Part shown: in pieces, positions 22,430 through 32,691 of the stretch
Layout of the letters: each line of letters opens with the position of its first letter
Numbering within the stretch: the first letter of the stretch is position 1
Assembly (NCBI GenBank): GCA_016169945.1
Contig: JADLSH010000193.1
Coordinates: 2,604,001-2,668,000 of the forward strand
Source: Trachythela sp. YZ-2020
Taxonomy: Eukaryota > Cnidaria > Anthozoa > Malacalcyonacea > Clavulariidae
Length of the DNA stretch: 64,000 nt
Reading direction: 5' to 3'
Notes under the pieces: model-generated
Seen by the model: only the letters and a program-made list of their open reading frames with translations
The model's database searches: none
Told to the model about the DNA's origin: nothing
Made by a program: the position numbers and the translations under genes

Positions 22430-23441
22430 TCATATCCCAGACTTCATCATTATTTCAGATTTGTTTGACATATGTTCCTCAATCAATTCAGAAGAATCTA
22501 AATTCTCCACATATACAATCTCACTTACATTTCTCATTTTCGGCACACAGAATACAAGTTGCGGATCATTTTTCCGTAGCCGTTGTTTGAGCTTAAAAGC
22601 TCTATATTTGGACGCATCCATATTCTCAGTTTCCTTAGCAATGATAACAAATTTTTCTAGCAATTCTTTCATATACTTTATTTTATTTTCTTTGACGATA
22701 TCTGTCTCGATCACTTTCTTACAGAAGACATCATAAGACTTCTCGTATACTGATGTAGACCTTTCAGTCTCGGATCGATCCTTCACCTCTCTGGTGAGAA
22801 ATTTGGTATAGTTGCTACAGCAAACTTTGTGATAACGGACATCCACTGCTACACAGTCCTTCCCTCTAATTTGCACAAGGATCCGTTCATCATTCTCTTT
22901 CTCTGCAGCTGTACGTAAAAGAGCAGCATCAATAGTTTTTGCCAACATGAGTGAGGTCCCTATTCTCTTTTTTGATACATGGAATGAAACGAAGATATTA
23001 AACAAAATATCTGTTTATAATGGCATGTCTGTAGCACTAGAAACAGGATGTTTCTTGACCCTTGATCATAATTCAAGATATTTCAATCTACTATGCACAA
23101 GAATTGCAAATGTTCATACCTTGTCTAGCGAGAACTAAGAGGAATTTCTTCCACAAATAATACATGTCTCTGGCAGTACATGCATGTTTCTTTTAGGCAA
23201 GGTCTAGATTAATCCTTTCAGCGTTCTTTTCCTGGTATGAATTTACTGATTCGTCATCGAACTTATCATATGAATTCTTTGCTATTTCAGCTTGCTGACA
23301 TTTAAGTTTGGCCCATTTAGACCTAGTACATTCAACAAATTTCTTAAGTCTTTGTCGAGAAACTTTGCGAAGTTGCACCGTTACGCCATAAAAATGCATA
23401 AAACATGAGGATATTCGAGTTTTCAAAACATCTTCGGCCAT
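22430..23441 (-). pseudogene. N-terminal fragment of the nuclease-like/CXC gene family
   Basis: Two minus-strand ORFs belong together. 23441-23193 (82 aa, MAEDVLKTRISSCF...) resembles the N-terminal region of the family, and 23005-22430 (191 aa) carries RGKDCVAVDVRYHKVCCSNY, then a helical YMKELLEKFV region, KYRAFKLKQRLRK and a QLVFCVPK phrase. The gene at 45794-51537 has the matching order (RGK-CVA-E-RYHKKCY, then FIEFVIREINGN, LKKRIQSRY, VVFHAS). Everything C-terminal to this, including the nuclease-like core, is absent here. The segment between the two ORFs (23006-23192) may be an intron or an insertion. Function of this N-terminal region is unknown; conserved Cys/His pairs suggest metal binding. 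Truncated, probably non-functional. Confidence 0.7.
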
Positions 23442-23479
23442 GATTGTTTTGCATAATAACTGGGTGGTGCTACAGCATG

Positions 23480-23540
23480 TTTCTCTGTCTGCGCGTGCGC
23501 AGTAAACGTGCGGTCATCGCACGCATGCGTAGTTGCCTTG
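23480..23540. promoter_or_regulatory. NRF-1-like GCGC/CATGCG motifs at a divergent start
   Basis: CTGCGCGTGCGCAG (23490-23503) and CGCACGCATGCGTAG (about 23519-23533) resemble paired NRF-1-type sites. They lie between the minus-strand ATG at 23441 and the plus-strand repeat R2 copy beginning about 23515, so they could drive a bidirectional promoter. Similar CGCATGCG motifs occur at 21007-21015 and 51650-51660, beside the other copies of these units. Function is inferred from motif and position only. Confidence 0.4.
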
Positions 23541-23765
23541 AAAACAATGGCGGATCACAGATTCAGAAAGCGCGAACAAACTTAACTGAACTTTGGAGGG
23601 ATTTTATTGAATTTGTGCACCTGTTTCGCTTGGGGGAGCAGTACGGATTCTGATAAAGTACGTTATTATCTATTGATTTATATAAAAATTACGTATTTCC
23701 ACGAGGGGTGCAACGGAATCTGTTTTCTAAGCATTTTTTTCGATTTTCATTTTTTCGGCCTAATA
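23515..23765 (+). repeat. Repeat R2 with exon-like and promoter-like parts (copy 2)
   Basis: Plus-strand counterpart of 20760-21020: CGCATGCGTAGTTGCC, AAAACAATGGCGGATCA, ACTTTGGAGGGATTTTAT, CTGTTTCGCTTGGG, GATTCTGATAAAGTACG and CGAGGGGTGCAACGGAAT follow in the same order. One frame reads LWRDFIEFVHLFRLGEQYGF then a stop. I do not recognise the peptide. Confidence 0.55.
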
Positions 23766-23974
23766 TAAACTCTATTGTGCATCACCACGCGCGGTAAACT
23801 TTGCAGAAAAATACATGGCAGAAACGTTTTAATAAGCCTAAAACATGTTTCTACCACTGCCTTTAATATTATTTCTTCCAACTCCGTCTGAAATAAACTC
23901 ATAAACTGGAAAACCACAAAGTGAATCCTTATGCAATATTACATCAATAATTGTCTTTATCTCCTGAATGTCTC

Positions 23975-24985
23975 GCTAGATAAATGCGTAAAATTCGGTC
24001 CTACTGTACTAAACATGTACATAGTCCGCGAACGTCCGCGAACTTCCGCAAACGTCCGCGAACGTCCGCGAGCTTGTTTTCAACTAAGAACGATTCTATA
24101 TGTCTCTTTAACTGTTTAACATACTAAAAGCTAACAGCTATCTTCTATAACACTTGTTGTACCAATTTAGTATTATATTTTGGCTTAAATTTGACTCATC
24201 CTCACGCGATTATAGTTATCAGTCCAACCCACGCAATGCGCGTGACCGATGGAATAACGGAAAATTTGCGGTTGTAACTTGCGGTTGACGTTGTAAACTG
24301 TAGTCTATACATGTGGTATAAACCATGTAGTACTTTGAGTATATAAAGTCGTACTATTTGGAAAAGAGATGCTGTGTCTATCAAGGTTATGAAGTAATCA
24401 GCAAAATCACACGTTAATGCCGCGAGAAATGGTCCTAAATGCCGTGAGAAATGGAATACATTCATTCTTTTATTACTATTTGAATTTTTTAACTGTTTTA
24501 TAGATGTGTTCTATACCGTGGTGTAGTCCTGCAATGCGTACAAGGGGCTCAAGGGGGCGGATTGAAAAGCCATGTGGGAGGTTGAAAAGCCATGTGGGGG
24601 TTGAAAAGCCATGTGGCGGAGGGGGGGGGGGGGGCGCGGCTGAAAAAGCGCGGGTGACAACATGATAAACTTGGGAAATTTCAACATATAATTTTGTACA
24701 CATAGCGGAGCTACTTCATGCTCGAGCCACGTAAATGATCTAATGTTGGGATCAAAGTGATCAAGTAAAGATTGCTAATATAATTTTAACACTAGCTACA
24801 GTTTCAAAGAACATCGCAGATCATGAAATCTGATCACGGAATCTGCAAAAATACAGGGGAGGGAGAGCGATATAAGATTTTAACAAGGGGGGGCTCCGCC
24901 ATAATTTCAGTAATATTCATTTGAAAACAAGTTCGTGGATGTTCGCAGACGTTCATCTGCGTAAAATTTAGGACCCGTAAAATTT
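23975..24985. repeat. Foldback with CGTCCGCGAA tandem motif
   Basis: The left arm (23985-24090) has four to five CGTCCGCGAA-like units followed by GCTTGTTTTCAA. The right arm (24915-24980) reads TTGAAAACAAGTTCG, degenerate GTTCGCAGACGTTC units and a TAGGACC block that also occurs, inverted, in the left arm. The 0.8 kb between has no recognised gene. Probably a decayed inverted-repeat element. Confidence 0.45.
24555..24640. repeat. Short tandem repeat and G-run
   Basis: Three copies of a roughly 20-bp unit with GTTGAAAAGCCATGTGG are followed by a run of about 16 G interrupted by C. Low complexity; the proline-rich ORF read from the other strand is an artefact. Confidence 0.8.
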
Positions 24986-25583
24986 GCTCAAATTCCAAAA
25001 CATTCACATCGGCTTCCGTGTGCGGCTTAAATTTCTCTATCAGTGTGTTCATATAACAGTTCCAATTGTTAGTGAAAATACAACAGTAACGTAAATAGTC
25101 ACAATATATTCTATACACAATCGAATATCATATCTGGATGGCGCAATTAAATATAGATTCAAAATACACAAGTATGCATAAAAACAAAAAAATCTAAATA
25201 GTTTGAGGTTTGAACTACAGTACTCCTTTTATACTTTCAATACAGTTGCATGGACAGTCTAGTATAAAGAAGCGCTATTACACAAAATAAACTACAAATA
25301 ACAAGCTTAATTCGTATAAGACATAATATATTGTCTTATATATTATAATTGACAGGTGAAACGGGTACGCCGCGATTAATACTTTCGAGATTTGTTACAT
25401 TTTCGGCAAATACTTTCCTATTTTACTTGCTGCCAGAGAACGATTATATCTGGCTTGTTTCTATAAACTAGCTATATGTACTAAATAATGTACGATCAAT
25501 GAACATATACGACAGCACTCATTTTCCCTCAAAACAATACAAGCACAGTCTGCCTAGGCATATGCTCTGAATAAATATTCTTC
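24986..25583. other. Non-coding, no gene recognised
   Basis: AT-rich sequence. The 94-residue minus ORF (24834-25118) shows no motif and partly overlaps the foldback repeat. Nothing else recognised. Confidence 0.4.
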
Positions 25584-26448
25584 AATAAACTCTAGAACTT
25601 AAATATAAATCTATTTCAATATAATATTACTCTTATCCAACAATTCTGCACTAGATTTCCTTTTCAGTAACATTTTAAGGCTTTAGTTACCTCCAGATAA
25701 GGGCAAGGCCAAGGTGGGCTGAACCAGTGTCAGTGTCTCGAGTTAATATAACATTTCATCCATCTCTTCTTGTGTCTTCGTTTAAAGAGTGTATTTGAAC
25801 TACAACACATGGTACTTTAAACTTATTGCAGAGTATATATGATCATTTACCTTTCTCATTAAATTTCAATTTGCACAAAATACTATTGCTTCAATAATAC
25901 CCAATCATTCTCAAACGCGTCAGACAAATCCACGCTGTAGTGCAGAATTGTTGTAAAATCCGCCATTCCTTGCCTTCCCACTTGCTTAATATGGTTTCAT
26001 CTGATAGTATAGCACTTCCCTAGTTCCCTTGCCTGGTTATGAGAATTACTGTTCATTATTAGCGCTCAAAATAACATATTTTTAGTTAACATAACCTTCG
26101 AGGCAACCCTGCTAATGACGTCACAAAAGTAATTGACTCCAATGAGCAAATTTTAGCCGATGAGCAAATTTTATCAAGCTTTACTTGCATTTTACTAGCA
26201 AACAAAATTGTTTCAGAAGAAATTAGTAACATTTTCATAGTTAGGTTGTCCAGTAAGATTAAATAAGCCAATAAAAATTTTCGTTTCCAATGTCCTTTAA
26301 GCAGGATAGCTAAAAAATTGTTAAGCATTTTAATACGAAAATTGGTGGAACTAATGGGCGTATATAGGCCAAGGACAAATCGATTAAATTTTGGTTCAAT
26401 TTGGGTAAAAACGGGTTGAAACATTTAATTACATAGATTTGCTATGTG

Positions 26449-26690
26449 TTCAATGGAAAACACGTCTCAGGTCAATGATAAATATAATGATGTGGAATAG
26501 TACTCGAGGCGAGAATGCATTGAGATTCATGGAATACCTCAACCACAAGATCCAAAAGCAGAAAATAACAGTGAGATTGTTGTCAAGATTGGTAATCTCA
26601 TGGGAGGTGAGTTAAGCCAGGAAGATATTTCTGTCAGCCACAGATTACTAACGAGTAAGAAATATAAAGGTGAAAGATTCCATTGTTGAT
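26449..26690 (+). pseudogene. L1-type ORF1 fragment of LINE A
   Basis: Translated plus frame: EYSRRECIEIHGIPQ-like start (one TAG where a Gln codon is expected), then SEIVVKIGNLMGGELSQEDI, then SVSHRL and KKYKGERF. This order matches the RRM/C-terminal part of L1-type ORF1 RNA-binding proteins. The N-terminal coiled coil is not recognisable. The paralogous fragment in copy 2 (35520-35755) has an extra deletion around IEIHGIP. Broken, no function expected. Confidence 0.65.
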
Positions 26691-26919
26691 AGTCCTACTT
26701 GTCTAGGGGTAAATAATCTTGATAACTCCGATTGCTTTAATATTGAATTTAGTGATCTACCTTCTCTTAGTATAATGTCTCCAGTATTAAACATTCCCCA
26801 TTTAATCAATTTAGATGTTGACCTAAATATGGCTTCAGATCATAATTTTAATTACTACAGCTCACATGAATTCCATAGCAATTATGACATCATTGAATGC
26901 TCATCTAATTCTAAATCAT

Positions 26920-28592
26920 TTTCTGCTTTAAATTGCAACATAAGAATGATAAATTACTCCAGATGTTATCTGATTTGGATTTCTCATTTTCATTGATTGG
27001 ACTTTCTGAGACTAATAAGGTTGATAGGGATTGCATGACGAATGTCGACATACATGGATATAATTTTATTGCAGAATCTAGTCTTTCAAATGCAGGAGGT
27101 GTTGGATTTTATATTAAAAATGGTTTTAATTTTATTGTTCGCTCTGAATTTACTTCGTCTCAATCAGACTATGAAGGCCTGTGGATAGCCTGCGAAGCAG
27201 TCGCTTTATTTTTGAGTGGTTATTATATAAATGGGCGATAAAATAGTCGGGCGGAAATAATTAGGGGGCGGATAAAATAAGCGGGCGGAAAAATAAGCGG
27301 GCGGAAAAATAAGCGGGCGGAAAAATAAGCGGGCGGAGGGCGGCGAAAAATAAAGAGCCTGCAATCATCCTTAATAAAAATGAATTCCCCGTTCAGATTC
27401 TGAACGGAAAATACTTATTGGTCAAAATCTGAAGTTGCATACTAAAACTTCCGGACTGTTCGCAAACACCAGCCAAAACGTAACAAGATCTTTGAATTCC
27501 GCTCTATTTGTTGGCTTAAACTTAACACGTTGACAAACGACCCCAGAGAACCGTATTTATTTTTGAGAGAGCACTTACACGCTCTGCAATAGTCGTCAAC
27601 AGTTGCTGCTTTTGGTTTCTTCCTTTTCGCGAATAAATTTTTTCGTAGGAGTTGTATCAGTCATTGCAATTTGGAAACTTTGACACTTGCGTACGTGTGC
27701 GCAAATTTTGTTTGTTTTCATTACGTCGCCACTTCATGGTGATATTTCCGGCTCGTGTCTGATTGGTTGATTATTTTAGCCGTGGAATGTGGGCTGAATT
27801 CATTTTTATTAAGGATGATTGCAGGCTCTTTATTTTTCGCCGCCCTCCGCCCACTTATTTTTCCGCCCGCTTATTTTATCCGCCCGATTATTTTATCGCC
27901 CATTTATATAATAACCACTCAAAAATAAAGCGACTGCTTCGCAGGCTAGCCTGTGGATAGAGATTCAATTTGATGGCCGATCAAATTTAATATGCGGAGT
28001 TATGTATCGACATCCAAGTGGAAACTTGGATAAATTCATGAATTATGTTAATTCTACAATTGAACGCATTCATCATAAAAACAAACCATGTTTAATCATG
28101 GGTGACTTCAATATTGACCATTTAAAAATCGATGATCATTCTGATTCTGAAAACTTTATCAGTACATTAGGGTCTTTCTTCTTCCAGCCACAAATAATAC
28201 AGCCAACCCGAATTACTACTATCATTAGTGGAAATATAGTATATGACCTCACTGATCATCTACCTAACTTCATTATTTTCAACACATTTTCTTCTCTTCC
28301 ACCAAATGTTAAATTATATAAAAGAGATTATTCAAAATTGGATGAGACAGCTTTGATTGACGAAATCCAATCTGTTAACTGGCATACAGTTTTTGCATCT
28401 AATTGTGATCCATCTAGCATGTTTGATCATGTAATTGACAGACATATCCCTATTAAGCAACTTCCTAGAAAAGAATTAAAATTTCGATCAAAACCATGGA
28501 TAACCCCAGCTTTGAAAGTATCTATCCATGCTCAGAATAATGCTATCATTCCAAATTTAAGTATTATCGAAATAAACTTAACCATCTTTTAA
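26920..28592 (+). pseudogene. LINE A endonuclease, copy 1
   Basis: Apurinic-like endonuclease domain (Exo-endo-phosphatase fold) that would nick the target DNA. The pieces are SFSLIGLSETNK (27000s), GVGFYIKNGFNF, a MITE at 27186-27948, then VMYRHPSGN, the catalytic MGDFNIDH (28099-28122) and a DHLPNF histidine-type motif (28255). The downstream linker KRDYSKLDETALIDEI and KPWITPAL is also visible. Frame breaks near 26950 and at the MITE; without the MITE the frame would read through. Confidence 0.8.
27186..27948. mobile_element. MULE-like MITE with perfect 9-bp target duplication
   Basis: The 763-bp element starts TAGCCTGCGAAGCAG and ends with the exact complement. The arms stay complementary for about 200 bp. 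The flanks GCCTGTGGA at 27177-27185 and 27949-27957 are a perfect 9-bp duplication. LINE A copy 2 near 36168-36190 is the empty site, confirming the borders. Near the left end are four units of about 16 bp (ATAAGCGGGCGGAAAA). No transposase. The 65-residue ORF at 27763-27960 is a by-product. Confidence 0.9.
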
Positions 28593-29336
28593 AGATATCT
28601 AAAAGACAATATTACAATTACTTTTTTTAGACAATATTAATGATAGTAAAAGAGTTTGGAATGGTATTCAGCAAATAATCAATGTTAAACCTAAGACTAG
28701 TCAGAAAGCTGTTAAGATTGTGGACGAAATTACTGACCCTCACCAGATAGCTAATTCCTTTAGTAACTATACTTTGCTAGTGTAGATAATAACCTAGCTA
28801 ATGTAATACCCAACCTTAATAAATCACCTTTAGATGACCAAAAATCCCCTTCACTTGACAGTTTTTTATATCTCCTAGTACTTCAACAGAAATTGAAATA
28901 GAAATTTCCAAGCTAAACTCTTGTAAGGCTACTGGTCCCTTCAGTATTCCCATTTCCGTTTTGAAAATTCTCAAAACAGCGATAGCTAAGCCATTAGAAT
29001 TAAACCTTGTTTAATATTTCATTCTCATGCGAAACTGTCCCGAGTAAATTAGCTAGTGTAATACCCATTTATAAAAATAAATCGCCATCTTCTTCATGTA
29101 ATTACCGCCCAATATCTCTTCCTTTATGTGTAACAGATTGTTGGATTTTCTTGACAATTTGGCTTCCGGGAAAAACATTTTACTGCTCATGCTATTCTTA
29201 GTATCACTTTTCATGTGGGATATTTTTAGATTTTAGTAAAGCTTTTGATACAGTAAATCATAACATTTGGATAACATTTGAGAAAACATTAGAGTTACCC
29301 ATACCCGTCCGGAACTTTTCGAATCCGTATGAATGT

Positions 29337-30320
29337 TTGTGGACTAAAATAACTACTGATATATCCCACCAAATTCCCGTTAGAATAACTAACAGAGGCT
29401 ATAACAGAACACTAACTAGAAGTAACAAATGTAATCTAACTCCTATACATGCTACGTCTACAAAACCGCCAAGTAACTCATTTCCTCCCATATTAATGAC
29501 AAACATAAGATCTTTACTATCAAAAGTTGACGAACTCGATATTGTCGCTCAACTAAACAGTGTCCATGTAATATCTGTTACCGAAACGTGGCTAAATGAT
29601 AGAATACCAGACAGGGCTGTTAATATCCCGGATTTCATTTTGATGAGGAAAGATAGACTACATTGTAATAAAACTACCGGCGGTGGAATCTGTGCCTATG
29701 TCCACCAATCAATTCCAGCAAAAAGACTATCTAGCCTAGAGCTACCTGGTCTTGAGACATTGTGGATCCATCTTACACCATATCGTCTCCCACGTCACAC
29801 TTCGACTATATTATTAGGAGTAATTTATCACCCCCCGTCGGCTAAAGTAGAGGACAATGAGTTATTGACCGAACACATCAATTCAAACGTCGATACATTT
29901 CTTAATAAATATCCGGACGCCTTGATAATTTTAACAGGTGACTTCAATCCCTGCAGTACTAATATATTGTCGTCCACCCTAGCAAGGAGATGTGGTCTGA
30001 CTCAATTGGTTAAAGTACCAACAAGAGGTAACAACATATTAGATTGGTGTCTTGTGAACAAACCTATACATTTTAACGAGCCAGCACAACTTCCACATAT
30101 TGGTAGTAGTGACCACTTTGCAGTACTTATTAACTCAAGAGATGTGAACTTTAAGGCTAAAAGTTCTAAAAGGCCTACCTGTAGGAGAGAAGTGAAAGAT
30201 AGTAATATGCACACGTTTGGTAGATGGATATGTAACAATTCATGGAGTGATGTTCTCAATGAAGACTGTCCCCAAAACAAATTCAATATTTTCTACATAC
30301 CATTAAGTATCGTAATATGA
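29337..30320 (+). CDS. LINE B endonuclease ORF (N-terminal part)
   Basis: The 327-aa ORF has an exo-endo-phosphatase endonuclease: TNIRSLLSKVDEL (residues 55-67), the catalytic SVTETWLND (80-88), GGGICAYV (115-122), GVIYHPP (161-167), TGDFNPC (200-206) and SSDHFAV (257-263). All key acidic and His residues are kept. About the last 15 residues belong to LINE C, which truncates the ORF. No ORF1-type domain precedes it. In an intact element this would continue into the reverse transcriptase at 32692. Confidence 0.9.
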   Translation: MWTKITTDISHQIPVRITNRGYNRTLTRSNKCNLTPIHATSTKPPSNSFPPILMTNIRSLLSKVDELDIVAQLNSVHVISVTETWLNDRIPDRAVNIPDFILMRKDRLHCNKTTGGGICAYVHQSIPAKRLSSLELPGLETLWIHLTPYRLPRHTSTILLGVIYHPPSAKVEDNELLTEHINSNVDTFLNKYPDALIILTGDFNPCSTNILSSTLARRCGLTQLVKVPTRGNNILDWCLVNKPIHFNEPAQLPHIGSSDHFAVLINSRDVNFKAKSSKRPTCRREVKDSNMHTFGRWICNNSWSDVLNEDCPQNKFNIFYIPLSIVI

Positions 30321-32684
30321 AAAATTTAAACGAAAGTGCGTTCAGTGAAGCACTAAAACGAGTCCCGTGGGACACTGTGTTTGTGTTTGATGATATAAAT
30401 GACGTACATTGGGAATCGCTCTTCAATGGGAATTGATATTCAATGCCCTTGGGTCGTTCAACCTCAATTACCTGAAAATTGCTAAAAGTCTGGAGATCCA
30501 AATGACTGGACGTAATGCGAAAAAGAAATTTTATGATTCGACGTTTAAAAGCTCTGGAGATCCAAATGACTATAAAATCGCCAGAAATAAAGCTGTAAAC
30601 GTACTCCGTAATGCGAAAAAGAAATTTTATGATTCGACGTTTGAGAGTAGTAGAAACAACCCTAGAGAAATATGGAAAACTGTAAAGACACTAGCTGGTA
30701 CAAAGAAAAATAAGTGTGATATAAATATGATCAAAATTGGCGACTCTGTTTTCTTAGACAAGATGCAAGTTGCAGAGGAGTTTAATAAGCATTTTTGCGG
30801 AATTGCCGACAGTATTAAAGCCATGTTACCGGATTTGCCCTTTGATATTTCTAGGCTCCTCAATTTCGTAAACTTGAAGAAAGATCCAGCTGTTTCATTT
30901 GCTATCCCTGATATAACAGCGGATAAAGTATCATCTATTTTGCAAAGCATCAGTACAAATAAAGCGACTGGTGTTGATAAAATAGGTGCCAGAATACTTC
31001 GTATAGCGGCGCCAGAAATCTCACCATGTTTGGCTAAGATAATTAATTATTCCTTTTTGAATGGAACATTTCCCGAACGGTGGAAAGTAGCAAAAGTAAT
31101 ACCCTTGTTTAAGAAGGGAAATACTGATGATATTTCAAATTATCGCCCGATATCGATCTTGCCTACGCTATCAAAAGTCATTGAGAGACATGTACACGAC
31201 GCTTTGTATGCCTATTTATGTGAACATGACCTAATATATTTACGCCAGTCGGGTTTTCGTAGGTTACACAGTACAGAAACAGCGCTGATAAGATTGATTG
31301 ATGAAATTTTATTCAACTTGGATGAAAATCGGATTAGCAGTTTAGTAATGGTGGATTATTGTAAAGCGTTTGACATGATTGACCATGAACTGTTAATGTA
31401 CAAATTAGAGGCATATGGTATGAACAATTTCTCACTTCAGTGGTTCCGATCGTATTTAACGGATAGAACTCAGTTTGTCACTTTATCTGGAAATAATTCT
31501 AATAAAACCATCATGAAACATGGCGTTCCGCAGGGGTCAATTCTTGGACCGTTGATATTTATAATATTCATAAATGATTTACCGCTACATGTGAGTTCAT
31601 CGATTGACCTTTTTGCAGACGATACAACGCTGATTATTCCTGATAATTATGATTCTATACAAACTTTGGAAGAATCGTTAAACAAATCCGTTGGGGAAAT
31701 CGCACAGTGGGCAACGACAAACAAATTACCTCTGAATGACGGAAAAACGAAGGTGTTGACTATTACCGGGAAACGTTTGGCTTCCAGGATTGAACGACTG
31801 CCTGATGTATTTGTAAATGGAAACTCACTTGCTAATGTGGAAAGCGCAACACTTCTGGGCTTGGACATTGATAGTAAATTATCGTTTGATAATCATGTTG
31901 ATAAATTGTGCAGTAAAGTGTCACAACGTATAGCTGTATTAAGGAAAATTAGATCATACCTACCATTACGGCAAAGGAAATTATTTTATAATTCCTTGAT
32001 TCGTCCTATAATTGATTACGTGAGCACCGTATGGACAACTTGTAACAAAGAAAGTCTACAGAGAATACTACGGCTTCAAAAAAGAGCTGCCAGAGTTATT
32101 CTTTTTGCTGAGCGTAGATCACCATCAAGACAACTTTTCAGTGAAATGGGATGGCTGCCCTTTTATGAAGATGCCAACATTACCAGGTGTTCCATTGTTT
32201 TTAAACATTTGCATAGAACATTACCATCGTATCTTGATCACCTGATTACTACGAACAGTCAAATACACTCTCGGAGTACCCGATATTGTAATTACAACGT
32301 TGTTTGTCCGCGATATGTAAGGGAAACTGATGGTGGTAGAACATTTAGTGTCATTGCCAGTAAGTTGTGGAACAGCCTGTCTTTGAATTTGAGGAAGTCG
32401 TCTTCTCTCAAAAGCTTTAAATGCAAAATGTGGAAGTCTATCTTTGATGGACTAAACTCTTAACTAATTTATAATCTATATATTGACAGTAACAGTGTTA
32501 TCATATATTCTATGAACAATTTTTAATTTTTATATATTAGTAGTATAATAGTGTTCTTAACTTCTTATAGCCTATTTTTAATATTGTATTATTTGAGGGC
32601 CACAAGTTTATTAGCTTGTTAGCTATTATGTGTATTTTATCCTCTTGAAATAAAGATTTTACTTACTTACTTACTTACTTACAA
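30291..32684 (+). mobile_element. LINE C, 5'-truncated, intact reverse transcriptase, (TTAC)n tail
   Basis: Begins in the linker between endonuclease and reverse transcriptase (phrase SAFSEALKRVPWDTV near 30325-30370) and runs through a full reverse transcriptase to a 3' UTR with AATAAA at 32649 and a tail of about eight TTAC units (32655-32684). A segment of about 60 bp near the 5' end is duplicated (30489-30551 and 30554-30642: TCTGGAGATCCAAATGACT and a GAAATTTTATGATTCGACG block). Inserted in LINE B. The youngest-looking LINE here, because its reverse transcriptase frame is open. Confidence 0.85.
30409..32463 (+). CDS. LINE C reverse transcriptase
   Basis: The 684-aa ORF has a complete non-LTR reverse transcriptase of CR1/L2 type: PLFKKGNTDDISNYRPISIL (residues 232-251), QSGFRRLHST (280-289), palm motif A MVDYCKAFDMIDHE (314-327), HGVPQGSILGP (371-381), active site LFADDTTL (401-408) and thumb/C-terminal phrases LGLDIDSKLSF, SLIRPIIDYVSTVW and LQKRAARVI. 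The Asp pair is intact. The first ~80 residues read through a local duplication and are not native; the annotated ATG is only the first in frame. It lacks an endonuclease, so it cannot move alone as it stands. Confidence 0.92.
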   Translation: MGIALQWELIFNALGSFNLNYLKIAKSLEIQMTGRNAKKKFYDSTFKSSGDPNDYKIARNKAVNVLRNAKKKFYDSTFESSRNNPREIWKTVKTLAGTKKNKCDINMIKIGDSVFLDKMQVAEEFNKHFCGIADSIKAMLPDLPFDISRLLNFVNLKKDPAVSFAIPDITADKVSSILQSISTNKATGVDKIGARILRIAAPEISPCLAKIINYSFLNGTFPERWKVAKVIPLFKKGNTDDISNYRPISILPTLSKVIERHVHDALYAYLCEHDLIYLRQSGFRRLHSTETALIRLIDEILFNLDENRISSLVMVDYCKAFDMIDHELLMYKLEAYGMNNFSLQWFRSYLTDRTQFVTLSGNNSNKTIMKHGVPQGSILGPLIFIIFINDLPLHVSSSIDLFADDTTLIIPDNYDSIQTLEESLNKSVGEIAQWATTNKLPLNDGKTKVLTITGKRLASRIERLPDVFVNGNSLANVESATLLGLDIDSKLSFDNHVDKLCSKVSQRIAVLRKIRSYLPLRQRKLFYNSLIRPIIDYVSTVWTTCNKESLQRILRLQKRAARVILFAERRSPSRQLFSEMGWLPFYEDANITRCSIVFKHLHRTLPSYLDHLITTNSQIHSRSTRYCNYNVVCPRYVRETDGGRTFSVIASKLWNSLSLNLRKSSSLKSFKCKMWKSIFDGLNS

Positions 32685-32691
32685 AGATATC

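Larger units (their letters stand above)
25584..29276 (+). mobile_element. LINE A, copy 1 (ORF1, endonuclease, partial reverse transcriptase)
   Basis: From 25584 the sequence matches 34655 onward almost exactly, so the shared unit includes about 0.85 kb upstream of the coding parts (5' UTR or flank). Next come an ORF1 fragment (26449-26690), an apurinic-type endonuclease (about 26920-28290, interrupted by a MITE at 27186-27948), a linker (28290-28870) and the start of a reverse transcriptase with SKAFDTVNH (29233-29262). The match ends at about 29276, where LINE B begins. All reading frames are broken. Belongs to the CR1/L2/Jockey-like group by its reverse transcriptase. Confidence 0.8.

Noticed and set aside
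24476..24703. Proline-rich ORF
   Set aside because: Translation of the G/C run; low complexity only.
26086..26424. 112-aa minus ORF, repeated as 120 aa at 35136-35498
   Set aside because: Conserved only because the whole LINE A upstream unit is duplicated; the second copy diverges at its C-terminal end by frameshift and no motif is seen.
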